Positions 55,050 to 63,463 of a stretch of 64,000 nt of DNA are shown piece by piece; position 1 is the first letter of the stretch, and every line of letters starts with the position of its first letter. The translations under genes were made by a program, and so were the position numbers. This DNA is from Sphingobacterium sp. N143 (GTDB lineage Bacteria > Bacteroidota > Bacteroidia > Sphingobacteriales > Sphingobacteriaceae). Below the pieces are notes generated by a model. The model had not been told where the DNA came from. It worked only from the letters and a program-made list of their open reading frames with translations, and made no database searches. Location of the stretch: contig NZ_JACAIS010000001.1 of assembly GCF_030325625.1 (NCBI RefSeq), positions 310,001 through 374,000 on the forward strand, written 5' to 3'.

Positions 55050-55093
55050 AACATCCTATTTTCTTTAAAGGAAGAAAAATAGGATGTTTTTTT
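55050..55093 (+). terminator. Orphan plus-strand terminator between the RND operon and amn
   Basis: A 13-base-pair stem (AACATCCTATTTT with its complement) followed by T7 on the plus strand. Genes on both sides are on the minus strand, and read leftward the stem has no T-run. An untitled plus-strand transcript between about 54860 and 55050 would explain it. Confidence 0.6.
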
Positions 55094-55103
55094 GTTAAAG
55101 CCC

Positions 55104-55937
55104 TTAAAATTTAAGGTGCTTGACGGTCAAACCATTATTGATGAGCTGTTTTAGTGCATCAATACCTATACTGATATGAGCCTCCACATATTTGGCCGTC
55201 ACGGTGACATCACTGACGGAGGTTTTGACTCCTTCAGGAACCATGGGCTGATCAGAAACCAGCAATAGTGCCCCGGTGGGAATTTTGTTGGCAAACCCGA
55301 CACTGAATATGGTCGCTGTTTCCATATCGACGCACATGGCCCGGATGGACTTTAAGTATTTTTTAAAACTCTTGTCATGTTCCCAGACCCTTCTGTTGGT
55401 CGTGTATACCGTGCCGGTCCAATAATCCCGCTGATGATCCCTGATCGTGGTGGATATTGCTTTCTGCATGGCAAAGGCAGGTAATGAAGGAACTTCAGGC
55501 GGGAAGTAGTCATTGGATGTACCCTCGCCACGAATGGCCGCTATCGGAAGAATCAATTCACCGACGGGAATTTTTTTCTTGATCCCCCCAGTTTTCCCCA
55601 GAAACAGAACTGCCTTAGGTGCAATGGCGGATAGAAGATCCATAATTGTTGCTGCCATCGGACTCCCCATACCAAAGTTGATGATGGTGATTCCTCCTGC
55701 TGTCACCGACTGCATGGGCTTATCTTCCCCATAAATAGGGGCATTGTCATGCATTTCGGAAAATAAGTGGATATATTTTGAAAAATTGGTTAAGATAATA
55801 TATTCCCCAAATTCATCCAGGGGCCTTCCAGTATAACGTGGCAACCAATTGTTTACGATTTCTTCTTTGGTTTTTAAACCAGGTGTTATCGGACTATTTA
55901 CGGTATTCTTTGTATTCTTCTTTGTTGTCATAGTCAT
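55104..55937 (-). CDS. amn: AMP nucleosidase
   Basis: 277 residues from ATG at 55937 (MTMTTKKNTKN); an in-frame TTG at 55976 is less likely. The purine nucleosidase fold is visible: TIINFGMGSPMAATIMDLL, VLFLGKTGGIKKKIPVGELILPIAAIRGEGTS (part), and CVDMETATIFSVGF with the catalytic Asp/Glu region. It splits AMP to adenine and ribose 5-phosphate. It is the short form that lacks the N-terminal domain of the E. coli enzyme. Confidence 0.88.
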   Translation of the reverse strand: MTMTTKKNTKNTVNSPITPGLKTKEEIVNNWLPRYTGRPLDEFGEYIILTNFSKYIHLFSEMHDNAPIYGEDKPMQSVTAGGITIINFGMGSPMAATIMDLLSAIAPKAVLFLGKTGGIKKKIPVGELILPIAAIRGEGTSNDYFPPEVPSLPAFAMQKAISTTIRDHQRDYWTGTVYTTNRRVWEHDKSFKKYLKSIRAMCVDMETATIFSVGFANKIPTGALLLVSDQPMVPEGVKTSVSDVTVTAKYVEAHISIGIDALKQLINNGLTVKHLKF

Positions 55938-56061
55938 ATATTTAATTTCTGTAATCTCTGATCTTTCTTCGGTCAATATGCTGTTATGGCGTATGCTATT
56001 GATGTAATATAAGATTTTTTATCCTTTTTTCGATGGATAAACTGGGGATGATGGCCAGATA

Positions 56062-56096
56062 AAAAAAAATCCCGTTCAGCGAACGGGATTTTTTTT
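56062..56096 (-). terminator. clpX terminator
   Basis: A 16-base-pair stem (AAAAAAAATCCCGTTC), 3-base loop; on the minus strand it ends in a T-run just after the clpX stop, which it overlaps. Confidence 0.9.
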
Positions 56097-57345
56097 AAGC
56101 GACTTTAAGCTTTTTCAAATCGGACTTCTCGAATTTTTTCTTCGCATAATCCAGCGTGATTTCCAGTGCTTTCTGCCCCGTCTGTTCTTTGGTTGACGGA
56201 ATTTCAAACATGGCATCCAGCATGATAGCTTCGCAGATACTGCGCAATCCCCGGGCTCCAAGTTTAAATTCGTCAGCCTTATCAACAATAAATGTATACA
56301 CTTCAGGATCGAATTTGAGGTCGATACCTTCGTATTCAAACAGCTTTTTATACTGTTTTACCAAAGCGTTTTTCGGTTCGGTGAGAATGCTCAACAAGGT
56401 TCCTTTATCAAGAGGATTCAGGTAAGTCAGCACTGGCAGACGACCGATCAGCTCGGGTATCAATCCAAAGTTTTTCAGATCTTGCGGGGTGATATACTTG
56501 TAGAGGTTGTTTAAGTCAATCTCTTCCTCGTCTTCATTCATCTTATAACCCACAGTTTGCGTGCGCAGGCGGTTGGCAATTTTCTTTTGGATGCCGTCGA
56601 ATGCACCACCACAGATAAATAGAATGTTGCTGGTGTTGACAGCGATCATTTTCTGATCGGGATGCTTACGTCCCCCTTGAGGTGGGACATTGACAACTGT
56701 TCCTTCCAAGATCTTGAGCAATGCCTGTTGTACACCTTCACCCGAAACATCCCTTGTGATGGATGGATTATCGCTCTTGCGTGCAATTTTATCAATCTCA
56801 TCAATATAGATAATACCTCTTTCGGCAGCGGCGACATCATAGTCAGCAGCCTGGAGCAGACGGGTCAAAATGCTTTCAACATCTTCGCCGACATAACCTG
56901 CTTCAGTCAGTACGGTTGCATCGACAATACAGAATGGAACATTCAATATCTTGGCAACAGTCTTTGCCAATAATGTCTTACCGGTACCTGTTTCGCCGAC
57001 AATAATCAAATTCGATTTCTCGATCTCGATCTCATCTTTATCCACCTTCTGATTTAAGCGTTTATAATGATTATAAACTGCTACTGAAATGACTTTCTTT
57101 GCATCATCCTGACCGATTACATATTGGTCCAAGTGCGTTTTGATCTCTTGGGGACGTATCAACTTTAAAGCAGTCTGCAAGGTTTTGCTTTTGCGCTGTT
57201 TCAGTTCTTCTGCCAAGATTTCTCCTGCCTGTTGGATACACCGATCACAGATATGTGCTCCATTTCCGGCAATGAGCATCTGGGCTTCATTTTTGCTTAT
57301 CCCACAAAATGAGCAATGAATGTCTCTATCGTTATTCTTAGCCAT
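56095..57345 (-). CDS. clpX: ATP-dependent protease unfoldase ClpX
   Basis: 416 residues. The N-terminal zinc domain has CSFC and CDRC (Cys 14, 17, 36 and 39). The AAA+ domain has Walker A GETGTGKT, Walker [17 protein letters not shown], and the sensor and RKH/GAR-type pore loops (the latter in [15 protein letters not shown]). It unfolds and feeds substrates to ClpP. It follows clpP by 2 bases. Confidence 0.97.
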   Translation of the reverse strand: MAKNNDRDIHCSFCGISKNEAQMLIAGNGAHICDRCIQQAGEILAEELKQRKSKTLQTALKLIRPQEIKTHLDQYVIGQDDAKKVISVAVYNHYKRLNQKVDKDEIEIEKSNLIIVGETGTGKTLLAKTVAKILNVPFCIVDATVLTEAGYVGEDVESILTRLLQAADYDVAAAERGIIYIDEIDKIARKSDNPSITRDVSGEGVQQALLKILEGTVVNVPPQGGRKHPDQKMIAVNTSNILFICGGAFDGIQKKIANRLRTQTVGYKMNEDEEEIDLNNLYKYITPQDLKNFGLIPELIGRLPVLTYLNPLDKGTLLSILTEPKNALVKQYKKLFEYEGIDLKFDPEVYTFIVDKADEFKLGARGLRSICEAIMLDAMFEIPSTKEQTGQKALEITLDYAKKKFEKSDLKKLKVA

Positions 57346-57347
57346 CT

Positions 57348-58049
57348 TTATTTAATAATCTCCTTCTTTGGCAGTAAAATCTCGTCAATCATACCAAAAT
57401 CCTTAGCCTCATTGGCCCGCATCCAGTAATCACGATCTGAAGATTTTTCTACCCACTCGTAAGTTTGTCCAGAGTGTTCTGAAATAATGGTATATAATTC
57501 TTCCTTTAATTTCATCATTTCACGTAAGTTGATTTCCATATCGGCGGCAACTCCCTGAGCACCTCCAGAAGGCTGGTGAATCATCACACGTGAATGACGC
57601 AAAGCTGCACGTTTACCCTTTGCTCCTGCGACCAGAAGAACAGCACCCATAGATGCCGCAATTCCTGTACAGATCGTTGCCACATCCGGCGTAATATATT
57701 GCATGGTATCATAGATTCCCAAACCTGCATATACACTGCCGCCAGGGGAATTGATGTAAATCTGGATGTCACGCTGTGCATCAGTGGATTGTAAAAACAA
57801 CAATTGTGCCTGAATAATATTGGCCACTTGATCGTCGATGCCACTGCCCAAAAATATAATGCGATCCATCATCAAACGGGAGAATACATCCATCTGCGCA
57901 ACATTCAACTGGCGCTCTTCAACGATGTAAGGTGTAAGATTGGTAGGGATACTAGTTTCCGTACGCGCAATGAAGCTGTCAACATGTTGACTTCCAATAC
58001 GGTGATGCTTTACGGCATATTTTCTGAATTCGTTTTTATCTATATTCAT
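57348..58049 (-). CDS. clpP: ATP-dependent protease proteolytic subunit ClpP
   Basis: 233 residues. The catalytic Ser is in [17 protein letters not shown] and the His in [13 protein letters not shown]; the Asp lies near SSDRDYWM. It forms the tetradecameric peptidase that pairs with ClpX. The N-terminus [19 protein letters not shown] is slightly extended relative to many homologues. clpP and clpX are an operon with a 2-base gap. Confidence 0.96.
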   Translation of the reverse strand: MNIDKNEFRKYAVKHHRIGSQHVDSFIARTETSIPTNLTPYIVEERQLNVAQMDVFSRLMMDRIIFLGSGIDDQVANIIQAQLLFLQSTDAQRDIQIYINSPGGSVYAGLGIYDTMQYITPDVATICTGIAASMGAVLLVAGAKGKRAALRHSRVMIHQPSGGAQGVAADMEINLREMMKLKEELYTIISEHSGQTYEWVEKSSDRDYWMRANEAKDFGMIDEILLPKKEIIK

Positions 58050-58218
58050 CTTTTTATTTTTTCTATTTTGTAGGACTAATATAAAACTATATTTTAAAAA
58101 TCAGATAAAGTGAAAAGATGTTTTACATCCGCTTTACATTTTTTTGATATAGCTTTTTACAGCGGTCAAAACCATTTTTAACGGCAAACTGGGCTGTATT
58201 TATTTCAAGCCGAATCGC

Positions 58219-58680
58219 TTAGCTTATTTCTTCATAACTGGGAAGTTCCTCCAGAAACTCGTATGACTCGCGTTCAAAATCCACTTTGCAATAGTAGTGA
58301 TTTATTCCATTGCTCACCAGTAAGTAGGGAATACGATGCACCGAATTGTAATTGGCAATCTGTTCGAATACTTTCTGGGTAATCTTGACATGGGGCGCTT
58401 TGAATTCCGCCAGGACAACCTTGATCCCCTGATTGTTATAAATCAATAAATCGCTGCGTTTCTGAAGATCATTCAACTTTAAACCACCTTCAATGTTCAT
58501 CAGCGACTTGGGATAATTCTTCATGAGTGACAAGTAGTTGATCCAGTGTTGTCTCACCCATTCCTCCGGTGTCAATATCAATTCCTTCCGTCTCAGCTCA
58601 TCAAATATATAAATAGCGTTATTTCTCTTGGATATTTTAGCCTGAAAGGGTGGTAAGTTCAATGGAGTCGGTGAAAACAT
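58219..58680 (-). CDS. Type I restriction HsdR N-terminal-like domain protein (solitary)
   Basis: 153 residues from ATG at 58680 (MFSPTPLNLPPFQAKI); a longer frame to 58722 would pass through the promoter. The segment RKELILTPEEWVRQHWINYL followed by SDLLIYNNQGIKVVLAEFKAPHVKI resembles the HsdR_N endonuclease fold (D and E-x-K residues in DLLIYN and LAEFK). No HsdM or HsdS lies nearby. It may be a nuclease or repair protein; the function is unknown. It is divergent from holA. Confidence 0.78.
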   Translation of the reverse strand: MFSPTPLNLPPFQAKISKRNNAIYIFDELRRKELILTPEEWVRQHWINYLSLMKNYPKSLMNIEGGLKLNDLQKRSDLLIYNNQGIKVVLAEFKAPHVKITQKVFEQIANYNSVHRIPYLLVSNGINHYYCKVDFERESYEFLEELPSYEEIS

Positions 58681-58683
58681 ACA

Positions 58684-58691
58684 CAAATATA
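58684..58691 (-). promoter_or_regulatory. -7 box directly before the HsdR_N-like gene
   Basis: On the minus strand TATATTTG fits TAnnTTTG and lies three bases upstream of the ATG at 58680. The transcript would have virtually no leader. No -33 box at the expected distance. Confidence 0.5.
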
Positions 58692-58845
58692 CTAAAATTT
58701 TAGCAGAAAGCGCGAATCTCAAAAACTGTCCTAGGGTATTTTTATAGATGAATGTTGGCCGCTAAAAACCAATTGATTACAATAAGATAGGCTATTGCGC
58801 AAATTTAAAATTACAACTTTGATGGACTGCAGGTATTGATTTGCC

Positions 58846-58864
58846 ATTAAAATCGTAATTTCGC
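58846..58864 (+). promoter_or_regulatory. Promoter-like element upstream of holA
   Basis: 19 bases identical to 7213-7231 (upstream of leuS), including TAATTTCG (58856-58863) with TTG (58836-58838) 17 bases upstream. The holA ATG is 139 bases downstream, giving a long leader. Confidence 0.5.
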
Positions 58865-59002
58865 TTTTGATAAAATACCAGGTTTGGAAATACAAATACC
58901 TCGGACCAACATGTAGATGCGTGCCATTAAAACAGCTGAAGGAAGCATGGAGGTCAAAAAAATAGTGAATGAAAATCAGCATGTATTAATCATTATTTAC
59001 AT

Positions 59003-60013
59003 ATGAATATAAATCCGATCTTATCCGATATCAAAAACAGATCTTTTAAACCAGTGTATCTGCTGCAAGGGGAGGAAAGTTATTTTATTGATACCATCGC
59101 CGATGCCTTAGAATCAACGGTATTGAACGAGGCACAGAAAGGTTTTGATCAATCCATTTTTTATGGGAAAGATATTGATATGTCCACCATTGTCAATGCG
59201 GCCAAGCGTTATCCCATGATGAGTGATTATCAGGTTATCATGGTGAAGGAAGCTCAGGATCTAAAGTGGAAATCGGATACCGAGGAGCTTCTGATGAAGT
59301 ATCTTGAGCATTTGACACCGACCACAATTTTGGTGTTTTGTTATAAGCATGGAAAGTTCGACAAACGTAAAAAAATATACAAGGTATTTGAAAAAGCAGG
59401 ACTCGTCATTGATGCTGCGAAACTGTATGACGACAAGGTAGCGCCCTGGATCGCAGCTTATATCAAAGATGCTGGATGGCAGATTCACCCTCAGGCAACG
59501 GTATTGATTGCGGATTATCTTGGAAATGATCTGGCAAAGGTATCCAATGAACTGGATAAACTGATGCTCAATGTACCTAAAAATCAGGAAATCAATGGGG
59601 ATGATGTGGAACGGAACATTGGTATTTCCAAAGATTATAACGTCTTTGAGCTGAATACTGCCCTCGCCAAACGTAATGTCCTAAAAGCATACCAGATTGT
59701 GGATTATTTTGTGGCCAACCCAAAGAATAACCCACTGGTCATGGTGATTGGACAGGTGGCTACTTATTTTACCAAAATATTAAAATACCACTATTTGATC
59801 GATAAGTCTGCCGCGGCAAAAGAACTGGGGGTACATCCATTTTTCCTGAAGGAATATGAACTGGCTGCACGAAATTATAACCGCCGTAAGACTTTTGATG
59901 TGCTGAATGTGCTGAAAGAGACCGACCTAAAATCAAAAGGAGTGAATGTGCCAAGCAATTTTCATAGTGAAGAGATTCTGAAAGAAATGATCTATAAGAT
60001 ATTAAATCCATAA
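59003..60013 (+). CDS. holA: DNA polymerase III delta subunit
   Basis: 336 residues. The clamp-loader-like N-terminus (FKPVYLLQGEESYFIDTIADAL) and the AAA+-like fold with domain-III motifs (ELNTALAKRNVLKAYQIVDYF) are typical of HolA. It opens the sliding clamp during replication. It is divergent from the HsdR_N-like gene, an arrangement common in Bacteroidota, and ends at a strong terminator. Confidence 0.92.
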   Translation: MNINPILSDIKNRSFKPVYLLQGEESYFIDTIADALESTVLNEAQKGFDQSIFYGKDIDMSTIVNAAKRYPMMSDYQVIMVKEAQDLKWKSDTEELLMKYLEHLTPTTILVFCYKHGKFDKRKKIYKVFEKAGLVIDAAKLYDDKVAPWIAAYIKDAGWQIHPQATVLIADYLGNDLAKVSNELDKLMLNVPKNQEINGDDVERNIGISKDYNVFELNTALAKRNVLKAYQIVDYFVANPKNNPLVMVIGQVATYFTKILKYHYLIDKSAAAKELGVHPFFLKEYELAARNYNRRKTFDVLNVLKETDLKSKGVNVPSNFHSEEILKEMIYKILNP

Positions 60014-60189
60014 GTTTTAGCTAGTTGCCAACGTTTGAGGACCGGACACCAATCCGACTTAAGTTTTCAATCGAATGCTGTTTATTTTACATCAACCGGA
60101 AAAAAATAAAAAAAAGTTTTGTAGTCACCTTTAGCCTGATTTCTCGTCCATTGTGTTTGGATGGATGTGTTGGCAAGTTGGATAGGAGG

Positions 60190-60226
60190 AAAGACCATTT
60201 AAAAACCGTTTAAATGGTCTTTTTTG
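60190..60226 (+). terminator. holA terminator
   Basis: A 14-base-pair perfect stem (AAAGACCATTTAAA with its complement), 5-base loop and a T run. Confidence 0.9.
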
Positions 60227-60313
60227 TATTTTATCTTGTTGTAGTCATTTTGTTAAAATTGCTAATCCGTTTTGATGAAGCATTCTGGCTTTATTTTTTT
60301 ACATTAAATTTAT

Positions 60314-60347
60314 ATTAAACGTTTGTTTAAATTAAACGTTTGTTTAA
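60314..60347. promoter_or_regulatory. Tandem operators of the tetR operon
   Basis: Two adjacent exact 17-base copies (60314-60330 and 60331-60347). Each contains TTAAAC-gttt-GTTTAA, a pair of inverted 6-base half-sites. They cover the promoter between -33 and -7, as expected for TetR autorepression. Confidence 0.75.
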
Positions 60348-60352
60348 CTTTG
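60322..60352 (+). promoter_or_regulatory. tetR operon promoter
   Basis: TTTG (60322-60325), exactly 19 bases, TAACTTTG (60345-60352): a full match to the Bacteroidota consensus. Predicted start about 60357, leader about 70 bases. Confidence 0.8.
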
Positions 60353-60425
60353 TCGCGCATCTGACAAGAGTTGATTTTTTAGCTCGTGTCTTTTAAGGTG
60401 TAACTACGGGTAAAACAGGGTTTAA

Positions 60426-61043
60426 ATGGAGTTTAACGAGAAACAGATTGACATCCTTCTTGCTGCTGAACGGCTTTTTGCAACGAAAGGATTTGATGGA
60501 ACGTCCGTTCGTGATATCGCCAATGAGGCGAATGTCAATGTGGCGATGATCAATTATTATTTTGGATCCAAAGACAAGTTGCTGGACACTTTTTTTGAGT
60601 GGCGTGTCCCAGATTTTATGATCAATGTGGATGAGCTGGCGCTGATTGACAATGCATTGGAAAAGATTGATGCCATGGTCGACCGGTCCATAAAATCCAT
60701 GAATTCACACCGTAAGTTATATCATATCATCACCATTGAGAGTTCCTTAAAACAACGTATGCTGATCTCCGAAGCATTTAGGAAGCTCAAGTTGCATAAT
60801 CTTGAAGTCATATCGTCTGTCATCAATGAAGGTGTCGCACAGGGGGTCTTCAATGCTGGTCATGAACCGATTTTGATCCATTCCATGATGATGGGGACTT
60901 TCATGAATTTTCAGATGAACTACAGCTTTTTGCAGGAGCAGCTGCAGATTGGAAGTGATGCGGAATATGCGAATTATATCGAAACAACTTTAACAGAATT
61001 TATACAGAAAACAATTAAAGCTTTATTGACATATGAAAAATAA
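60426..61043 (+). CDS. TetR/AcrR-family repressor
   Basis: 205 residues. The N-terminal helix-turn-helix is typical (ILLAAERLFATKGFDGTSVRDIANEANVNVAMINYYFGSKDKLL, shown in part). The C-terminal part is the ligand domain. It probably represses the operon that it heads through the tandem operators. The tolC gene ATG lies inside its last codons (11-base overlap). Confidence 0.93.
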   Translation: MEFNEKQIDILLAAERLFATKGFDGTSVRDIANEANVNVAMINYYFGSKDKLLDTFFEWRVPDFMINVDELALIDNALEKIDAMVDRSIKSMNSHRKLYHIITIESSLKQRMLISEAFRKLKLHNLEVISSVINEGVAQGVFNAGHEPILIHSMMMGTFMNFQMNYSFLQEQLQIGSDAEYANYIETTLTEFIQKTIKALLTYEK

Positions 61044-62343
61044 GTTGGCCCATTTGGGTGTTTTATTGCTTTTGAGTCCTTTGGGGCTGTTGGCGCAAGA
61101 CGACAGGCATCTGACTTTGGAAGAGATAATTCACATGGCCGCAAATCAAAGCATAGAAGCTAAATCTGCTGATACAAGGGTATTGGGTAGGCAGCTCGAA
61201 ATTGAAAGTGCCAAATCCAAACAGCTTCCCGATGCAAAATTGAGTGGACAATATATGGCGATGACTACGCCAAATGTGAATTTAAAAATGGCCCTGGGTG
61301 AAGGCGGATCAGCACCTGACATTGCGGCGAATCAACTGTGGCTGGGGCAGGCTTCAGTGAGTATGCCGATCTATACTGGAGGGAAGATCAAGGGTGGAAT
61401 TAATATCGCAAAGGATGTGCTAAAGGCCGAAGAATGGAAGGCTGTGGCCAGTAAAGAACAATTGGCATCACGTGCTATAGGCCTTTATCTAAGTCTGTAT
61501 AAGGCGCAGCAGACCAATTTGTTAATTGCTGAAAATATCAAGCAGTCTGAACAACGGGTGTCGGATTTTAAAGCCATGCTGGATAATGGTCTGATTGCTA
61601 GAAATGATCTGCTGAAAGCTGAATTGCAGCTGTCCAATTATCAGGTATCACTACAGGAAGCGCAAAAAAACATCAAAGTATTAAATTATCAGTTGGCCAA
61701 TTTTCTGAAGATTGACGAAAATACCCAGCTGGATCAGATCAACCTGAATGAAGTTGCTGGGATAGATTTGGGGCTGAAGGCTTCTTATGAAACTGCGAAA
61801 ACAGATAGGTCGGATGTGAAATCATTGGAATCGCAGCGCTTGGTTGCTGAGGATCAATTAAAAGTCACAAAAGCTGCTACTTTGCCTACGGTCTTTGCTT
61901 CTGCCGGCTACAATGCTTTTGGCCTTCAAAAGGTGGTGACCGTAACGAATGCAGCATCAGTGGGAGTCGGTGTATCCTATGATATCGGTTCGCTGTACAA
62001 AAATAAAAGAGAAGTGCATATCGCGAAAAATCGCATCAAGGAGATTGATGAAAATCTGGAATTACTGAATGATAAGGTCAAGGTAGAGTTACAGCAGGCA
62101 AACGAGAACTATCTATTGGCGCAAAAGCAGGACCTGGTCTATCATCAGGCTGTAGACCAGGCCGTTGAAAATTATCGTATTACAAAGGATAAATATGACA
62201 ATGGCATTGCTGATACGGATGACTTGCTGACTGCGGATGTACAACAGCTTCAGAGTAAAATAAACCTTGCTATAAGTAAAGCAAATACAATTGAGAAATA
62301 TTATGACCTTCTTTTGGCAAACGGGTCGTTAAACATTAAATAG
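61033..62343 (+). CDS. TolC-family outer-membrane factor
   Basis: 436 residues. A signal peptide (LGVLLLLSPLGLLAQ) and two TolC repeats with long helices (DVLKAEEWKAVASKEQLASRAIGLYLSLYKAQQ in part, NDKVKVELQQANENYLLAQ). It pairs with the adaptor and permease downstream to form a tripartite MFS efflux pump. Overlaps tetR and is 14 bases from emrA. Confidence 0.9.
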   Translation: MKNKLAHLGVLLLLSPLGLLAQDDRHLTLEEIIHMAANQSIEAKSADTRVLGRQLEIESAKSKQLPDAKLSGQYMAMTTPNVNLKMALGEGGSAPDIAANQLWLGQASVSMPIYTGGKIKGGINIAKDVLKAEEWKAVASKEQLASRAIGLYLSLYKAQQTNLLIAENIKQSEQRVSDFKAMLDNGLIARNDLLKAELQLSNYQVSLQEAQKNIKVLNYQLANFLKIDENTQLDQINLNEVAGIDLGLKASYETAKTDRSDVKSLESQRLVAEDQLKVTKAATLPTVFASAGYNAFGLQKVVTVTNAASVGVGVSYDIGSLYKNKREVHIAKNRIKEIDENLELLNDKVKVELQQANENYLLAQKQDLVYHQAVDQAVENYRITKDKYDNGIADTDDLLTADVQQLQSKINLAISKANTIEKYYDLLLANGSLNIK

Positions 62344-62357
62344 CAATTAATCTAGAC

Positions 62358-63461
62358 ATGGAAAATACAACAGAAAACGCACCTGAAAAAAAGGGCACAA
62401 ATAAAAAATTTACTATAATATTGGCTGCTTTGGTCATCTTTGGTGGGGCTTATGGGGGGTATAAATATATCCACAGCCAGTCTCATGAAACGACTGATGA
62501 CGCGCAGGTCGAAAAAAATATGAGTCCCATTATCCCGCGCGTGGGCGGATTCATTGCTAAAGTATATGTCAAGGACAACGATTTGGTGAAGAAGGGCGAT
62601 ACATTATTTACCATTGAAAGCCAGGATTACCAGGTTCGTGTGGACGAAGCTGAAGCTGCTTTAGCGGCAGCGCAGAGCAGCCTTGATGTGTCTAAGGCGG
62701 ACGTCTATGCCTCTTCTGCCAATGTGGCGATCTCAGATGCAACCATTCAGTCAAACTTGGGAAGTATAGAAGCAGCACGTATCCGCGCAAAGCAGGCGAA
62801 TAACGATTATATCCGTTACCAAAATTTGTACAACAACCAGTCCATCACAAAACAACAGTATGAACAGGCACTGACGGCCAAGCTGGAGGCTGATAAGCAG
62901 GTTGAGATCTTGCAACAACAGCGTAATGCGAGTGCTTCGCAACGCAATGCTATCGTAAGTAAGACTACAGTGGCATCTAAGCAAACATCAGTAGCTGAGG
63001 CTAATATAAAAAGAGCCAAGGCGCAATTGGAAGCGGCTAAACTGAACTTGTCCTATACAGCCGTCCTGGCTTCTGTTGATGGGCAGGTGTCAAATATTAA
63101 GGTACAACCCGGACAGATGATCAATCCAGGTCAATCTTTGTTTTACATCGTGGACAATATTGAAACCTGGGTTGTTGCCAACTTTAAAGAAACCCAGTTA
63201 CAGAAAATGAAACCGGGGCAAAAAGTAGGTATCAAAGTGGATGCTTATCCAACTATTGAATTTGAAGGCGAGGTAAATTCATTTTCTCCAGCGACTGGGG
63301 CGCGCTTTTCTTTATTACCTCCGGATAATGCTACGGGTAACTTTGTGAAGACGGTACAACGCCTGCCCGTGAAAATCAAACTGACAAAAGACAATAAAGC
63401 TGAAAACATAGCATTGCTCAGACCGGGCATGAATGCTGATGTAGATGTGCATGTTCAATAA
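62358..63461 (+). CDS. HlyD/EmrA-family membrane-fusion protein
   Basis: 367 residues: a single membrane segment (about 19-36, FTIILAALVIFGGAYGGY), lipoyl halves (IPRVGGFIAKVYVKDNDLVKKGD and LASVDGQVSNIKVQPGQMI in part), a long coiled-coil hairpin between them, and a beta barrel. It links the EmrB permease to TolC. emrB follows by 2 bases. Confidence 0.92.
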   Translation: MENTTENAPEKKGTNKKFTIILAALVIFGGAYGGYKYIHSQSHETTDDAQVEKNMSPIIPRVGGFIAKVYVKDNDLVKKGDTLFTIESQDYQVRVDEAEAALAAAQSSLDVSKADVYASSANVAISDATIQSNLGSIEAARIRAKQANNDYIRYQNLYNNQSITKQQYEQALTAKLEADKQVEILQQQRNASASQRNAIVSKTTVASKQTSVAEANIKRAKAQLEAAKLNLSYTAVLASVDGQVSNIKVQPGQMINPGQSLFYIVDNIETWVVANFKETQLQKMKPGQKVGIKVDAYPTIEFEGEVNSFSPATGARFSLLPPDNATGNFVKTVQRLPVKIKLTKDNKAENIALLRPGMNADVDVHVQ

Positions 63462-63463
63462 CT

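Larger units (their letters stand above)
58681..59002. other. Intergenic region between the HsdR_N gene and holA
   Basis: 322 bases: the -7 box of the HsdR_N gene and, at 58846-58864, a 19-base promoter-like element identical to one upstream of leuS. No gene seen on either strand. Confidence 0.6.
60014..60425. other. Intergenic region between holA and tetR
   Basis: 412 bases: holA terminator, then AT-rich DNA, then the tandem operators and promoter of the tetR operon. No gene seen. Confidence 0.65.
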
